A DNA stretch of 64,000 nt, taken from Voacanga thouarsii. Lineage: Eukaryota > Streptophyta > Magnoliopsida > Gentianales > Apocynaceae. The translations under genes were made by a program, and so were the position numbers. The stretch covers positions 248,001 to 312,000 of the forward strand of contig JANUWF010002014.1 of NCBI GenBank assembly GCA_026120185.1. Reading direction: 5' to 3'. Below the pieces are notes generated by a model. It saw only the letters and a list, made by a program, of their open reading frames with translations. It was not told the origin of the DNA and made no database searches. How positions within the stretch are numbered: the first letter of the stretch is position 1; the number at the start of each line of letters is the position of its first letter. Shown here piece by piece: positions 48,181 through 60,640 of this stretch.

Positions 48181-51170
48181 AAAAATCCTTCAGGTATTGT
48201 TCTCTATCTAGAGTCAATTTCAATGGCTGGATCAACTTCCACTTAGATTTTTTATTTTGGAGCCACTAATCATATTTGTACCTCCTTACAAGGGTTTAGA
48301 AATATAAGAAGATTCTAGAAGGGAGAGCATGGACTATGAGTTGGAAATGGAGTATAAGTATAGGCCCTTACAGTTGGAGAGCTGGATCTTGTTTTTTATT
48401 GTAAGAGAGTAATTATTTTGAAGAGTATTTTATATGTACCTAGTTTTAGACAAAATTTGATTTCAGTTACAAAAGCTAATAAATCGTGGATATTCTATTT
48501 CTTTCTATTCTTGTATTACTATCAGTAGAAATAGAGAAGTTTTATGTACAGGGCACATGTATGAATATTTATTCTTTTTAAATCCTACAAAAAATCAAAT
48601 AAATAACGCTCAATATAATCATTTAAGTAAGAAAAGAAAGACCAATATCAATGACTCATATCTTTGGCGTCTAAGCTTGGGTCATATTAACTTAACCAGG
48701 ATTCAGAGGTTTATCCATGATAGGTCCTTGGGCTTATTAAGATTGGAAAGTTGGCCTCAGTGTGAATCTTGCCTTTTGGGAAAAATGATTAAAAGGTCGT
48801 TCACCCAAAAGGCTGATAGAGCTAAGGAGATATTGGGCCTTGTTTATACTGATGTGTGTGGTCCTTTGTCTATACAAGCTATAAGGGGTTTTGAGTACTT
48901 CATCACTTTCACGGATGATTGTACAAGGTTTGGTTATGTCTATTAGATGAGGCTCAAGTCTAACTCTTTTGACAAGTTCAAAGAGTTTAAAGCTAAAATG
49001 GAGTGTTAGATAGGTAAAATGATCAAAATCTTATAATCGGATCGTGGTGGGGAGTATCTTCTCAGTGAATTCAAGGATTACATGGTACATTATGAGATAG
49101 CATCCCAACTCTCTACACCAGGGACACCCCAGTGGAATTGAGTAGCTGAGAGAAGAAACAAGACATTGATGGAAATGGTCTAAAGCATAATATCTCATGC
49201 TACTCTTCCCCGTCTATTTTTAGGGATATGCCTTGGAATTATGCAACTGATCAATGACGACAAGCTAGAACTAAGATCAGAATTATGTAACTTTGTTGGG
49301 TATCCAAAAGGAACAAAAGGATGTTACTTTTATCATCCCAAGAAGCAGAAAGTACTGGTAAGTACTAATGCTAGATACTTGGAGGATGATCAAAGTATTT
49401 CCACCAAAAGTTCAACAAAGTTGAAACTCGAGAAGAAGTTATCTTCAGAATTAACTTCTTTAGACCCGATTGTAGAACAAGAAGAGGCACAGCTTTAAGA
49501 ACCTGTACAAATAGAGCCTCGTAGTTGTGGGAAGGTATCTAGAGTTCTAGAAAGATGGATAGGAGAGGCTTTCGAGCTGGTCTCTGACCATCAAGAACAA
49601 GATCCCACTAGATACGATGAGGCTATTGCTGTTACTAATGTAAATCTATGGTATGAAGCAGTGAAAGCTGAGATTCAGTCTTTACACTTCAATCAGGTTT
49701 GGGATCTTGTAGCTTCACCTGAAGGGATAAAACACATTGGGTGTAAGTGGCTATACAAGAGGAAGAGGGGAGCGGACGGGAAGGTGGAAACCTTTAAAGC
49801 TAAACTTGTGACAAAAGAGTATACACAGAAAGAGGGAATCGATTATGAGAAAATCATTTTTCCCAATAGCCATGCTTAAGTCCATCCGTATCCTCCTTGC
49901 TATTTCATGTCATTTTACCTACGAGATATGGCAAATGGATGTCAAGACGACATTTCTTCATGGCCATCTTAAAAAAGAAATTTATATGTTCCAACCGGAA
50001 GGTTTTATTGCTAAAGGCCAGGAACATATAGTTTGCAAGCTTAAAAAGTCCATTTATAGACTTAAGTAGGCATCTAGAACATCAAACATTCGTTTTGACA
50101 AGACTGTAAAGTCTTACAATTTCATTTAAAACGAAGATGAACGATGCGTGTACAGGAAATTGGAAGGCATAAATGTGATTTTTCTTGTCCTATATATGGA
50201 TGACATTTAACTCATTGGCAATGATGTAGAAACATTGTCATCTACTAAGGTTTGGTTGTCTAGTCAATTTAATATGAAGGATTTGAGAGAAGTCAATTAC
50301 ATTCTAGGGATTAAGCTTCTTAGAAATAGGAAGCAGAGAATATTAGGATTATCCCAAATAACGTATAATGATAAGATGCTGGCCAAGTTTAGCATGGACT
50401 CATGCAAAGGAGATCTAATCCCTTGCAGATATGGGTTGTCTTTTTGTTCTAAGGACTATCCTAAGTCTTAAGAGAAAAAAGACAGGATGAGTAGGATTCC
50501 TTATGTTTCGGCTGTGGGAAGTCTCATGTACACCATACTATGAACTAGGCCAGATATATGCTTTGTCGTAAGCATAGTTAGCAGATATCACTCAAACCCT
50601 GGGGAGGTTCATCGAAAAGCTATAAAGCATATTCTCAAGTAAATCAATGGTCTGAAAGATTATATGCTGGTTTATGGGGCTGATGACTTGATTCCTACTA
50701 GATACATAAACATAGGCTTCCAAGTTGAGAAGGATGAGAGAAAATCCACTAGTGGAAATGTCTTCACCTTGTCTGGATGAGTCATTTCATGGAGGAGTAT
50801 CAAGCAATCTTGTATTGCTGACTCAACTATGGAAGCTGAGTATATGGCAGCTTCGGAGGCATTCAAGGAAGTAGTTTGGCTCAGGAAGTTCCTTTTAGAA
50901 CTTGGAGTTGTGCCACATATGGACAGACCGATTGTGGTATATTATGACAACTCTGGAGTAGTCTCGTAATCCAAAGAACCCAGGAACTACATGAAGGGGA
51001 AGCACATCGAGAGGAAGTACCACCTTATCCAGGATTTCATCAAGAGACGAGAAATTGTAGTGGAATAGATAACCGCGAAGAACAACTTAGCAGATCCCTT
51101 CACCAAGCCTTTGGTTGAGGAAGTCTTTAAGAGACATTTAGACGCCATAGGGGTGGGCACCTATGGACTT
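48181..51170 (+). pseudogene. pol: Copia-4 pol remnant (protease to RNase H)
   Basis: Protease site eroded (FGATNHI near 48260). Integrase zinc region kept in the open run from 48557 (WRLSLGHIN, CESCLLGKM), then YTDVCGPL (48848), SDRGGEY (49040) and the glutamate region (49145). RT: IGCKWLYKRKRGADG (49740), QMDVKTTFLHGHL (49935), LYMDDI (50191-50208, catalytic aspartates kept) followed at once by a stop. RNase H: MEAEYMAASEAFKEVVW (50830-50880), CDNSG replaced by YDNSG near 50945, DPFTKPL (51095). Stops and frame changes throughout. A deletion shortens integrase near 49220-49240 compared with copia-3. Confidence 0.87.
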
Positions 51171-51198
51171 TCTTAGTCTCAGCGTGCAAGTGGTAGAT

Positions 51199-52941
51199 TG
51201 TTGGAATGTATGCCCTCTAGACTAGGTTTTTTATGTAATTATTGAATTTATGAATAAAAGAATTTATTCTCAAAATTTATTTGTGAATTTACATTTTTTT
51301 TGTGCATGATTTGCATTTGGAAATGACCCATTGTATTTAAGTAAGTGATCGATGTGAATGGTAGTCTTTCATAGCAAGGTATGGATCACGGGTTACTTAA
51401 CACATAGACGTTTGTTCTTAATCGATTGATGAGAATGGGAATCTCACCATCTTTAGGCTATTATGTTATGAATTCTAAATAGGGAATGGCTTACCTTTAG
51501 CCAGTGACTAGTCTACTCACTTCATAGCATGAATGTATTTCAAATACGTAGAATTGGATCTATAATAGTACTTTCTAAAAGTACTATTTAGAAGAAACCC
51601 AGACTACTACTGCTATAGCGTGGACTAATACTCTACCGCTTGAGTATGAGTTGGTGGTCTGAGGAAGTACGTACTTTGATATGCTATGGTTGAGGTTCTT
51701 TCGTAGAGCCGATATGCTTGTATTTTGGGTATATATGACTAGTTAGTTAAGATAGACTTGTATAAGATAGTTTTTACACTATATCGGCCCTTTTGACTAT
51801 TCTAATGATCTAAATATCCAGGGCCCTAGGGAACATAACTTGGATGTTTGATTTGGGGTAGCTCTCTTGGAAAGCGGAAGCGTTTTAGGAGCCGTGGATC
51901 ATTGGACTAGAGGTATAATGATGATAGATGTCTTTTAGAGATGTGTTAGTATGCTCTTCCTCTCTAAATGTACGGCAATGCCTAAAGGGATATTTTAGTT
52001 CTTACACCAGTAGATCAGAGACTTTGATAATGCAATATTGTCATTGAGGTTAATATTTTCTTATGGTGATATTAGAAAATATTTAAAATGAAAAATACAA
52101 CTATTTATATATTAGGGGTATTTTGGTCATTTTAGTAGCCAAGGCGATGTGTCTTTTTGTCCCTGGAATAACCCTTAAGTCTTGACAGATTTGGGTTAAG
52201 GAATTGGTCTTGATAATTATGAGTTTTATTTTATTTAAGTAGTTTGATTTATTATTGGACTAGAAAAAAATAAAAGCCCAAGAGAGAGTATATTTTTAAT
52301 CTAGTTTAATTGGTTAATTAATTATTCAGGCTCCAAGGCCTAAATTGAATAATTAGAAAATTAACCTAGATATAAACTAGATAAAAGGCCTGATATTTTA
52401 TATTGGTCTATTTGAGTTTGTTAATTATTTATTTCACTGTTTTATGAAGCCCAGAAAATAAATAATTGAGGCTTATTATTTATGGGTATTCAATGCCATC
52501 AGTAAATAATTTTATCTAGCTCAATGAATGAGACCAAGGGTAAAAAAAAAAAAGAACAACACGAGATGGATCCCGTTTTGTTTGGAGTGAAAAGATAACA
52601 AAAAGGATATGTTTTTGTTCTCTCTCTGGTATTAAAACAAAAGAACAAAGGCCAATTCTTTGATCTGTTTTTTGCTTTCACCGGCGGTTGTCAAGGAGTG
52701 GCCATATTCCGAAAGCTCAAAAGCTTTTGTGAATGAGAAGAAGTAGATGGCTTGCAAAAGTGCAATTGGAGGTGCCTTTGGGAGAACCTGTGGCTTCAAG
52801 CATTTAGCAAGAAGTGGTCTGACATCTTCTTCAGTGCCAACGAGGAAGCGCGAAGGTAAACAGCTTTCATGCAATGCTCTATTTTCATTTTGTTCTGTCA
52901 GCTTTCATTTTTTTTTTTTTTTTTTGCCGTATTAACCTTCA
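51199..52941 (+). repeat. 3' LTR of copia-4
   Basis: Starts TGTTGGAATGTATGCCC after the purine-rich GCAAGTGGTAGAT and ends ACCTTCA. 1,743 bp. The first two thirds match the copia-3 LTR. The last third (from about 52440, after the A-run) is unrelated to copia-3 and matches 41003-41411 instead. A TATTAAAAC-like promoter word lies near 52630. Confidence 0.85.
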
Positions 52942-52960
52942 AGTACAAGAGGAAAAATTT

Positions 52961-54330
52961 TGTTGGATATTCCCTTCGAGTAAATACGATATTTGTATTT
53001 TGAAATTAAATAATGTATGTTTTATTTATTTATATATATGAATGGTCCAGTTTTATCCACGAATTATTTAGATATTTTAACTCAAGTTTTTATTTGTTAA
53101 ACACTGAAAGACTTGATTTATAATTTAATTCAAAATAAATTATTTGTGATCTAAAATAAATTTAGGCAACTTAATTTGATGAGATCGTCTTGATTTTACT
53201 GAAGTCCATCTTTGACTTTGGTAATAAAATTAAGGATACACACACGCGCACGCGCGCGCACACACACACACACACACATTTATATCGATATATTTGATGG
53301 GATCATCAGTGTTTAATTTGTGAAACATATCATACAAATTAAATGTTATAAGATTGTCATACATAATACCTTAATCCTGAGCACACAATGGTCTACATTT
53401 ACTAACTTGAAGTTCCTTAACTTACCAAAGTGTGAGATTAATTTAACAATTGATATTTCAGTATCTTGGGAATTAATGTGAAATAAATATAGAATAATTA
53501 TTCTATATTATGGAATCCATCACCTTAATTAGGCAATATCATATTCTCATGAGTTCTTCTAAGGAAACAGTTAAATATGAGTTCAGCAATTCAATAGTGT
53601 CTATTGAATTCAATTTGTAAAAGTGACAAGGACATATGGTATTATTGAATTGAAAATGAGAATTAAGAATTTGAATGAGGGGCACCGTGATCATATTACC
53701 TCATTTAAAGTATTATATTGATCGACGAGAGTAATATGTTGGAATGGCCAATTGTAGGATATAATTATTGACTCCAATAATTTCAACTAGCCTAAGAATG
53801 CAATTATATTCTTTTAATAGAGTGGAACATAATTAATAAATTATTTCGGCTTGGAGCTTAGTCTAACTTTGTCCGGTCAGGTCTCTTCGATGGCTCTTAA
53901 TTACGGGGAAAAAATAAATTATAAATATTTATAATTTATTAATAAAAATTGTAGAAAACAAAGAATCGTATTTTAGTGGAGTAAGATAAATGAAAATAGT
54001 TGTATCGAACTATACTTATCTGGCTATGATACTCTATCATAATTCCTATGTAAGATAGTGTAAAATATGTACAAACAGCTGGAAATAGCCAACTATAAAT
54101 ATTGGTTTAAGACTCTATGCGTTCTCATATGCATAAGAAACAACATTCTCTCATAGTTTTGTATGAGTCCACCATCAACAACAAAGAGAAAAAAATTGTG
54201 ATAAGTAATTTTATGTTCTCAAGAGATTACATTGAGCAAAACTTCGGGGTTTGTAGTATTACTAGAAAGACAAAAGCTTATCAAATCGTATTTTTGAAGA
54301 TAAAATTTACAAATGTATGATTCGTTTTCA
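52961..54330 (+). repeat. Possible further LTR (copia-like), boundaries uncertain
   Basis: Begins TGTTGGATATTCCC nineteen bases after the copia-4 LTR end and is AT-rich and non-coding. It contains a TATA box in AACTATAAATATTGG near 54083 followed by leader-like sequence. That is the look of a copia LTR, but no second copy, primer site or target duplicate was found. Confidence 0.35.
53238..53278. repeat. (AC)n/(GC)n alternating purine-pyrimidine microsatellite
   Basis: Alternating CA with an internal CGCGCGCG block, continuous for about 41 bases. Confidence 0.95.
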
Positions 54331-55302
54331 TGTACTTATAAGATTTAATACAGTTAATGCATAGATATATCAATCCTATTTGCAATAGTATTTTAGGACA
54401 ATGTTAATAGGATACATTCACATTATTTTATAGTGAGTTTTCGGAACAATGTTAATATGCTTTAGTTTTTTTTATAAATATTAATATTTCACAATATTCT
54501 TTTATTTCAACATGATATTAGTATAATAGAATTGATAATAAAAGAAATCACGTAGGTATGTTGATAATCAACATATTACACAACACACTCTTGATTAAAT
54601 GTAAGAAAAAATGCGAAGTAAAATATTTGTGACATGAAAAAAATGCCGTTAACTTCCTTTTTTTTTTTTCAATCTATATCCAGTTCATTTTCTTCGTTAT
54701 TTTAAAAACAATACTAAATTTAATATTTGTTGAATGGGTTCCCCTTTTTTTTTCTTTTTTTTTCTTTTTTTTTTAAGGATCACATCTATATGAAGGGACA
54801 GAGGGGTCCTGTGCCATTTCAATTTATCAATGTAATGAGAAGTTTGCCATTTCAGTGAGGTCCTGTGCATCCACTGAACTGGCTGAGCAGGGCATGCATG
54901 GCAATTAGAAGAAATAATTTCCCTTTTACTTTTCTGAATGCGGCTGCCATTGCGCAAGGTTGAAGAATTGAGAGTTTTGCGAGTTATCGGGGAAACATTT
55001 GGGAAAAAATAAAACCAAAAAAGACATTGTCTATATAGAAAGGTTTTACATGGTTTTTCCTTCCGTTTTCTGCTAAAATAAAATTTTTATTATGGCATAA
55101 AAGAGGTTAACAATGTACACGTACAACGAACGATTTTTGTTTGCGGGGGGGGTTGGGGAGTGCGCAAGAAAGGAAAGCCAAAGCGGAAAAATGTCACTAC
55201 TATATATTAAGAATTTTGTACAAATGGAATGTTAATAAAGCATTTATCAAAGTACATATATGATAAGTATATATGTAAATTTAATATAATACTTATCTTC
55301 AG
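54331..55302. other. AT-rich stretch without recognised features
   Basis: Contains T-rich runs near 54660 and 54745-54775 and a G-run near 55146. No credible gene or repeat pair. 55270-55302 ends in a pyrimidine tract and CAG that could be an old splice acceptor for the next feature. Confidence 0.4.
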
Positions 55303-55776
55303 ATTGTTAAGATTGCAAGGCATGTATGCCACCAACATGAAGATCAACAAGCTCACCATGAAGCTCTACATGCTCGTTTAGCTCATCAAGCTCTAGAAGG
55401 CCATGGTTTTCATTTTCTAAATAACTTAGCAAGCTTTGAAGACGACTTAGTGCTTAGACCGCAACTATTATAAGATAAGGTCCGGCCAAACTGTTACTTA
55501 TTCGACGAGAAAAAGAAGTCACTTCGTCCTACCTTCGATAAGGAACTCAACAAGCATCTTAATCAATTTCGAAAGAAGAAGAATCTTTCTACTACCACTC
55601 CAGTTTCGGATTTATTTGTAGATTTTGTGGAATATGCTAGAGATGAATATGATTCAGATCTTCTTCTTAGTTCTAGCAAAGGGAAAAAGCATTGAGAGCA
55701 GAAACAAACCCCTCCTCAGCATGCAATGATTATTAGGCAAAAAGCAAGAGTGTATCGTGTTAGAAGATACTATTGA
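55303..55776 (+). pseudogene. Unrecognised broken exon or gene fragment
   Basis: One frame of 157 codons from IVKIARHVCHQHEDQQAHH to a basic end (RQKARVYRVRRYY), interrupted only by TAA 55471 and TGA 55693. The composition is unlike the surrounding AT-rich DNA and looks like real protein: histidine-rich start, LEGHGFHFLNN, ASFEDDLVLRP, LRPTFDKELNKHLNQFRKKK, FVEYARDEYDSD (approximate wording), and a lysine-rich tail. There is no start codon at its head but an acceptor-like TTATCTTCAG just before, so it may be a last exon of a host or transposon gene. I do not recognise the family. Confidence 0.45.
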
Positions 55777-55840
55777 CCATATAGCGCTTTTATTGTATTT
55801 TCATTTTTCATTGAATAAAAATATCAACCACTTTTTTTGT

Positions 55841-55842
<2 letters not shown>

Positions 55843-55877
<35 letters not shown>
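55843..55877. repeat. (TA)n microsatellite
   Basis: Uninterrupted TA run of about 35 bases following GTGG. Confidence 0.97.
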
Positions 55878-55879
<2 letters not shown>

Positions 55880-55880
<1 letters not shown>

Positions 55881-56880
55881 AATTTAATAAATTTGACGTT
55901 TATTACATTTGGACAAACACACAATAAAGCAATTTTAAGACAAGGCAATGAAGGATGTAGGGCACCCTCCATTCCAAATTTTTAGAAAAATCTTTTAAAA
56001 TTTTATTTTTGCCTTAAAAATTTTTTTAAAATTGTAACATTTCCTTCAAAATATCCTCTCTAATAACTTACTTCATCAACCGTAATTGTCTAGTTTAAGA
56101 TTAGGCATTAAATAACAGGAGACCTGCTTAAGACTGTTTGGGGATTTACTTTGATAATTGTGATTTTGCTCATCAGTGTAAACAACTGGAGACATGCTTA
56201 ATTTTTTTTGGCACTCAATTTTTTCCTATTTACTTTAGTTGTTAGATCCCAGTGCGGATTTTTTCCTACTCTTAGTCCACTAGGCCTTTATTTTACCACT
56301 TAGGGATGGTTTGAATATGGGAATAATTTTTTCCCTGTGACCAAGATTGGAGATCCATGCCTTTCCCGATTGTGGAAATGAGTGGGAGATGAGACAAAAC
56401 ATTAGAAGGTGGGTCGGGTTGAGATTTTTCCACTTCACGTCGCGTCCCGTCCTTTCCCATCCCTCCTAGTTGCCTATGTAAAACCTATTATGAAGAAACG
56501 GAAATATGAAAGACTTTGACATGCTTCCTTTTTTAAAATTATTTTTGACATGGTCGAAATGTCCCTGAAATTGGAGAAGGATCTAAGGGGGCAGTGGTTG
56601 GCCACCGTCCTAAAAAATTTTTGAAACTCCATATTTCCTTTAGAAATAAAATTTTGCACAAAAATCCTCTATTTTACCTTTTACTCCAAAAAATTTGTTC
56701 AGAAATTATAATATTTTGTTTAACCTGTTATTTAATACAAGTTACCCTCTCAGCTTTACCATTTTCATTCCATTCCCGCAAGAAATGATCCATTGGTGAA
56801 CTAGAAATTCTAAATAAAATATATGTCATGTGTTCTTTTATTTTTTATTTTTTTTTATGAGAATTTGATACTTTTACAAA
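55880..56880. other. Stretch without recognised features
   Basis: AT-rich; short open runs on both strands overlap near 56474-56788 and have no family features. Nothing supported. Confidence 0.4.
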
Positions 56881-56900
56881 GCCGGGAGGCAAGCTTTTCG

Positions 56901-57060
56901 GGACTTGACCGGACCGGCCGGTTCGACCGGTCGGACCGTGAACCGGTCCCTGGACCGATTCGGTTCAATCAAACAAACCGAAAATGTCAAAAACTGCAGT
57001 AAATTGTGCAAGCCGGATTAGACCGACCGTCGGACCGGTTGAACCGTGAACCAAACGGTC
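56901..57060. repeat. GC-rich palindromic CCGGT/ACCGG repeat
   Basis: Dense short inverted words: GACCGGACCGGCCGGTTC, GACCGGTCGGACC, GAACCGTGAACC. They are repeated again after a 50-base AT-rich gap (57011-57060). It stands out in an AT-rich background and could form hairpins. Similar CCGGTTCGACCGG-type repeats are dispersed in plant genomes; I cannot assign a class. Confidence 0.55.
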
Positions 57061-58036
57061 TCTTCATAAAAAAAAAAAAAAAAAGGGTTCAGATTTGGCA
57101 ATTCAATAAAATTTGGACCAAGATTATGCAATTCAATAAATTGTGAGGCATTTGAGTTAAAAAAAAAATACAATCATCCCTAAATTCGCAAATCGGGCAA
57201 TCCAATTTCAGACTATTTCTCATCTTCTTCTTCCGGTTTCCATTTCTTCTTTCTTCCACACTGACACAGCTCCGTCCGTCATCCCAAATCTGCACTGCCT
57301 CTGCACCGACATCCCAAATCGGCACCGCCTCTGCACTACACCGACGTCCCACTGTGAAATTTCTGTGAACTGTGAGTGTATAGGAAGTGGCTTCTGACTT
57401 CTGTTGCTGCGTCCTGCGTGCATTTTCTTGAAATTTCTACTTGTTGCTGTTGTTTTTTTCTGTTGCTGCGTCCTCTCTTGGATGGAAGTTTGAATGGATA
57501 CACCAGGACCCAACAGAAGTTTGAAATTTATGTTCCCACTATGTGTTAAACAGATCTCTCTGAAATTCTAAATCATCATTATGATTTGTACTTTCAGATG
57601 AAACAGCTCTATATTGGGTTTTGGTTGCGAGTGAATTGTTTCGAATTCTGATTTTATTGAAACATCTGAAAAATTCTCTGATATCCTATAAAAATATGTA
57701 ATCACTAATAAAAAAGAAACTGTTTGGGTTTATAAAGCTTTTCAAATTATGTTCCTCTCTGTGGCTACTAGATTTCAGTAGTTGTCGGTCTTGTATTTGC
57801 AGCGAGGGTTTACTCCATATTCTGGAGTAATGTAATTAAACATGAGCATGTCAGGATGCTAACCTGGAGTCAAACAGGGTGATAAATAAATAAAAAAGAC
57901 AGATTGATTGCGAAATGGAGAAAACTTGAGTTGGGCCTCCCTTAAAATGCTCATGGTCATCTACATTATGTGCAGTGTGTTGAAATGGAAGATAAACCTA
58001 GAAAGTGGCACGAAACATTTTAAGAGGTACTATGGG
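57061..58036. other. Stretch without recognised features
   Basis: Includes an A-run (57067-57085) and a short imperfect duplication of CTGCACCGACATCCCAAAT-type sequence near 57290-57350. Minus-strand open runs of 87-97 codons here are biased by that duplication and are not supported as genes. Confidence 0.35.
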
Positions 58037-59311
58037 TGTAACACCCCTACTAAAGGTAACAACAAAAGCATATCAATGGTAGGTGTCATCCTATCTAGTT
58101 ACCCAGACAAGAGGTCTTTATTACGACAAATCAACAGAGTATGTAAGGTCAGATCCATACAATAACCCATACTGATGGTCACGTGCACATATATAACAAA
58201 GAATCTCATACATGAAAATTTTCATTCAACATCAATAATAAGGTATATCATCTAAAAGGAAAACGTCCAGACTTATTGTGCTATCACTGTGGTATCGTCC
58301 TCTATCCGTAGGTCAGCTCAACTCCGGATCCTACAAAAATGGTAAGATAAAAGACACATGTGAGTGAAAAATCATCCAGTGAGTCCCGTATATGCTAATG
58401 CTTTATTCAAGAGACAGAGTACATAAAAATTTTGTGGAATAGCATATCATTTGTTCATTGGAAACGATTCCAAAACTCTTTAATGAAGATTTTATTCAGA
58501 ACTTAATCATTTTTGGATAACTGTATTTCAATTTCAAATAATTGCCCCATTTTTTTCAAATCATAGGTACTTTTTCAATAGAAGGCTGGCCTGTATATAA
58601 GTTCCGTAGTCCTTGCCTTCAGCACCACGTATCATTGTACTGAGACCGTAACTTCCAATACTCAATTGTGCATTGTCGGAATAAGTACACCGCAGTGTAC
58701 TTCTGCACAGGTATGCCGCCGCATACCAACTGTACCACATCACACAATCTTTTCCCAATCCTGACATCAATCACCATCAAGGAGGTAAGTGTCCCCACCC
58801 AACATCTAGCGAATGACTCAAAATAAGAAGTGCCCGCAGATGCTACAATTGCCAGGTGCTAAAAGGCTAGCCAAGATGACTCATCTCAATGTCTTGTCAC
58901 CGCGTTCGAAGTAAGACAATCCCTAGAACTAGGCCAGGTTACTAGGGTCATCTAACTTTAACATAAGCTAGTACAAATATCAAAGTTCTTGTTGAGTACT
59001 TGACGTTACCAATACCAACCCCTTCTGACTGAGCAGTCCAGAGGTTTATCTGATCCCGCAGAATTTTCAAATTAAAATATTTTTAGGACAAAATCACATT
59101 TTCCAGAATTTGATCAGACTGACTCACAAGTCAGATCATTATTCACGTAGGCTCTGTAGAGCTAATCAATTCATTCCATAGGCACATCAGGCCAATAAAA
59201 CAATTTCAGGGATAAAAAGTCATTTTCCAAAAGTCAATCTCATCACGAGAGTTCATTTACAAAATCATTGAAACAGGATAAAGAGTGCTGTTCACATATC
59301 AAAACATGTTT

Positions 59312-59685
59312 ACTGGAGTATCCAGGTTATTTTCCCCGTACTCGATCACAAAAGTCATTGCAAAGGGTATATAGGTTATTTTACCCATACCCGATTCTAA
59401 AAGACTTTTCGAGGGTATTTGGGTCATTTTACTCTTACTCAATTTGAAAAGTATTCACAAAAGTTCCAATAAGGGTATTTCGATCATTTACCATATACTC
59501 GATTCCAAAAGTTTTCATAAACATTCCAATAAGGACATTTGGATCATTTTCCAAATACCCGATTCCATACGAAACTCATTTCAAGAAATCTAGAATTCTA
59601 ATCCCAAAAGAGGATTAAATTCAAAGTTTGCAAATATATTTCCATAAAATGTTCCAATAAGGGCATTCTAGTCAATTTATAAATA
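59312..59685. repeat. Degenerate 48-60-bp repeats with GGGTATTTnGGTCATTTT core
   Basis: Cores at about 59316, 59365, 59413, 59473, 59533 and 59660. Each has a GGGTAT or GGRCAT word, then GGTTATTTT or GATCATTTT, then a CCCGATTCCAAAA-type word. Confidence 0.7.
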
Positions 59686-59876
59686 CCTGATTCCAAAATT
59701 TACCAATTTTTAAAAATTCCAAATATTTAATCTAAAAAGGACTAAATTCACTAAATTCATGCTTTAATCATCCAGTAAGGTTTCCAAGCCAATTATGATG
59801 TTCAATCGAGCCCAAAATGGCATAAAATAATTCTTACTCAGATAAACCTTAAACATATTCAGAGATTTTCAAAATG

Positions 59877-60042
59877 GTATAAAACATAGCATTTCATGGA
59901 AAAATGAAGCACACTAACTTTCAAAAGGTTTTAGAAATCAAAAGGACTCACCTCGTGTCCTAACTAAACTTTTTCCGTTTACGGCTGTTAATCCATCATT
60001 TCTACCGTTTTCAATGTTCCGTTGGCCGTTTACCGACAAATC
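59877..60042. repeat. Inverted repeat arm 1 (partner 61833-61998)
   Basis: About 166 bp. The reverse complement of 61833-61998 reads the same with scattered changes; shared words include AGGTTTTAGAAATCAAA, TCCTAACTAAACT, GCCGTTTAC. Confidence 0.85.
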
Positions 60043-60640
60043 TTGTATGTGGGATCTCTTAGCTTGATTTGGCTCCAAGAACACCTAGAACACACACATC
60101 TTTCTTTCTCTCTCCTTTTTCATTTTTCTCCCAAATTTTCTCTAGCTTTTCTTTATTTTTATTCTTTCTCTCTTCTTTCCCTACTCCTTATGCATGAAAT
60201 CTGGCTATTTTTCAGCTTCTTAACCCCTATTCTTGGTCCAAATTGGTGACCATTTGGTAACAAATTGCAGGCTATCTGCCACGTGTTGCAATTTTGTTTG
60301 TCCACTAATTTTTATTTATTTATTTTGTAAAAATTATTTGATAAGCTTTATCTGGTGTGAAATCTCATACAACCTCTCATAATGTGACACATGTCCCTAT
60401 CCACTAATCACATAGCACCACATGTACAAATTTTACTCGCATTTCTAATTTTTCTTAGGAATGGACAAAATCGGATCCGGAATGGAAACATGTTTTACTT
60501 TACCATTCAACTCCAAAAAATTCACTGAATCCATTGGTAATACTTAAATTCTTCAATTCTTTCCCAATTTGATCAAATTTGTGGTCAAAGTTGTGGGGGC
60601 TGTCGAAATGACGAAAATGACCACGATAACCCGGATAGCA

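Larger units (their letters stand above)
58037..60640 (-). mobile_element. LTR related in ends to the giant LTR family, inverted; right edge approximate
   Basis: The plus-strand left edge TGTAACACCCCTAC is the reverse of the GGGGTGTTACA end. Some inner phrases parallel copies A and B (AAGAGGTCTTTATTAC near 58110; CACATGTGAGTGAAA near 58352). It is otherwise diverged. ATGGG (58032-58036) precedes it, but I could not find the matching duplicate, so the right edge is a guess based on where LTR-like wording stops. No coding region. Confidence 0.5.

Noticed and set aside
57089..57513. Two minus-strand runs with repeated IWD and CRFG words
   Set aside because: Produced by a short imperfect DNA duplication; no start context or family features.
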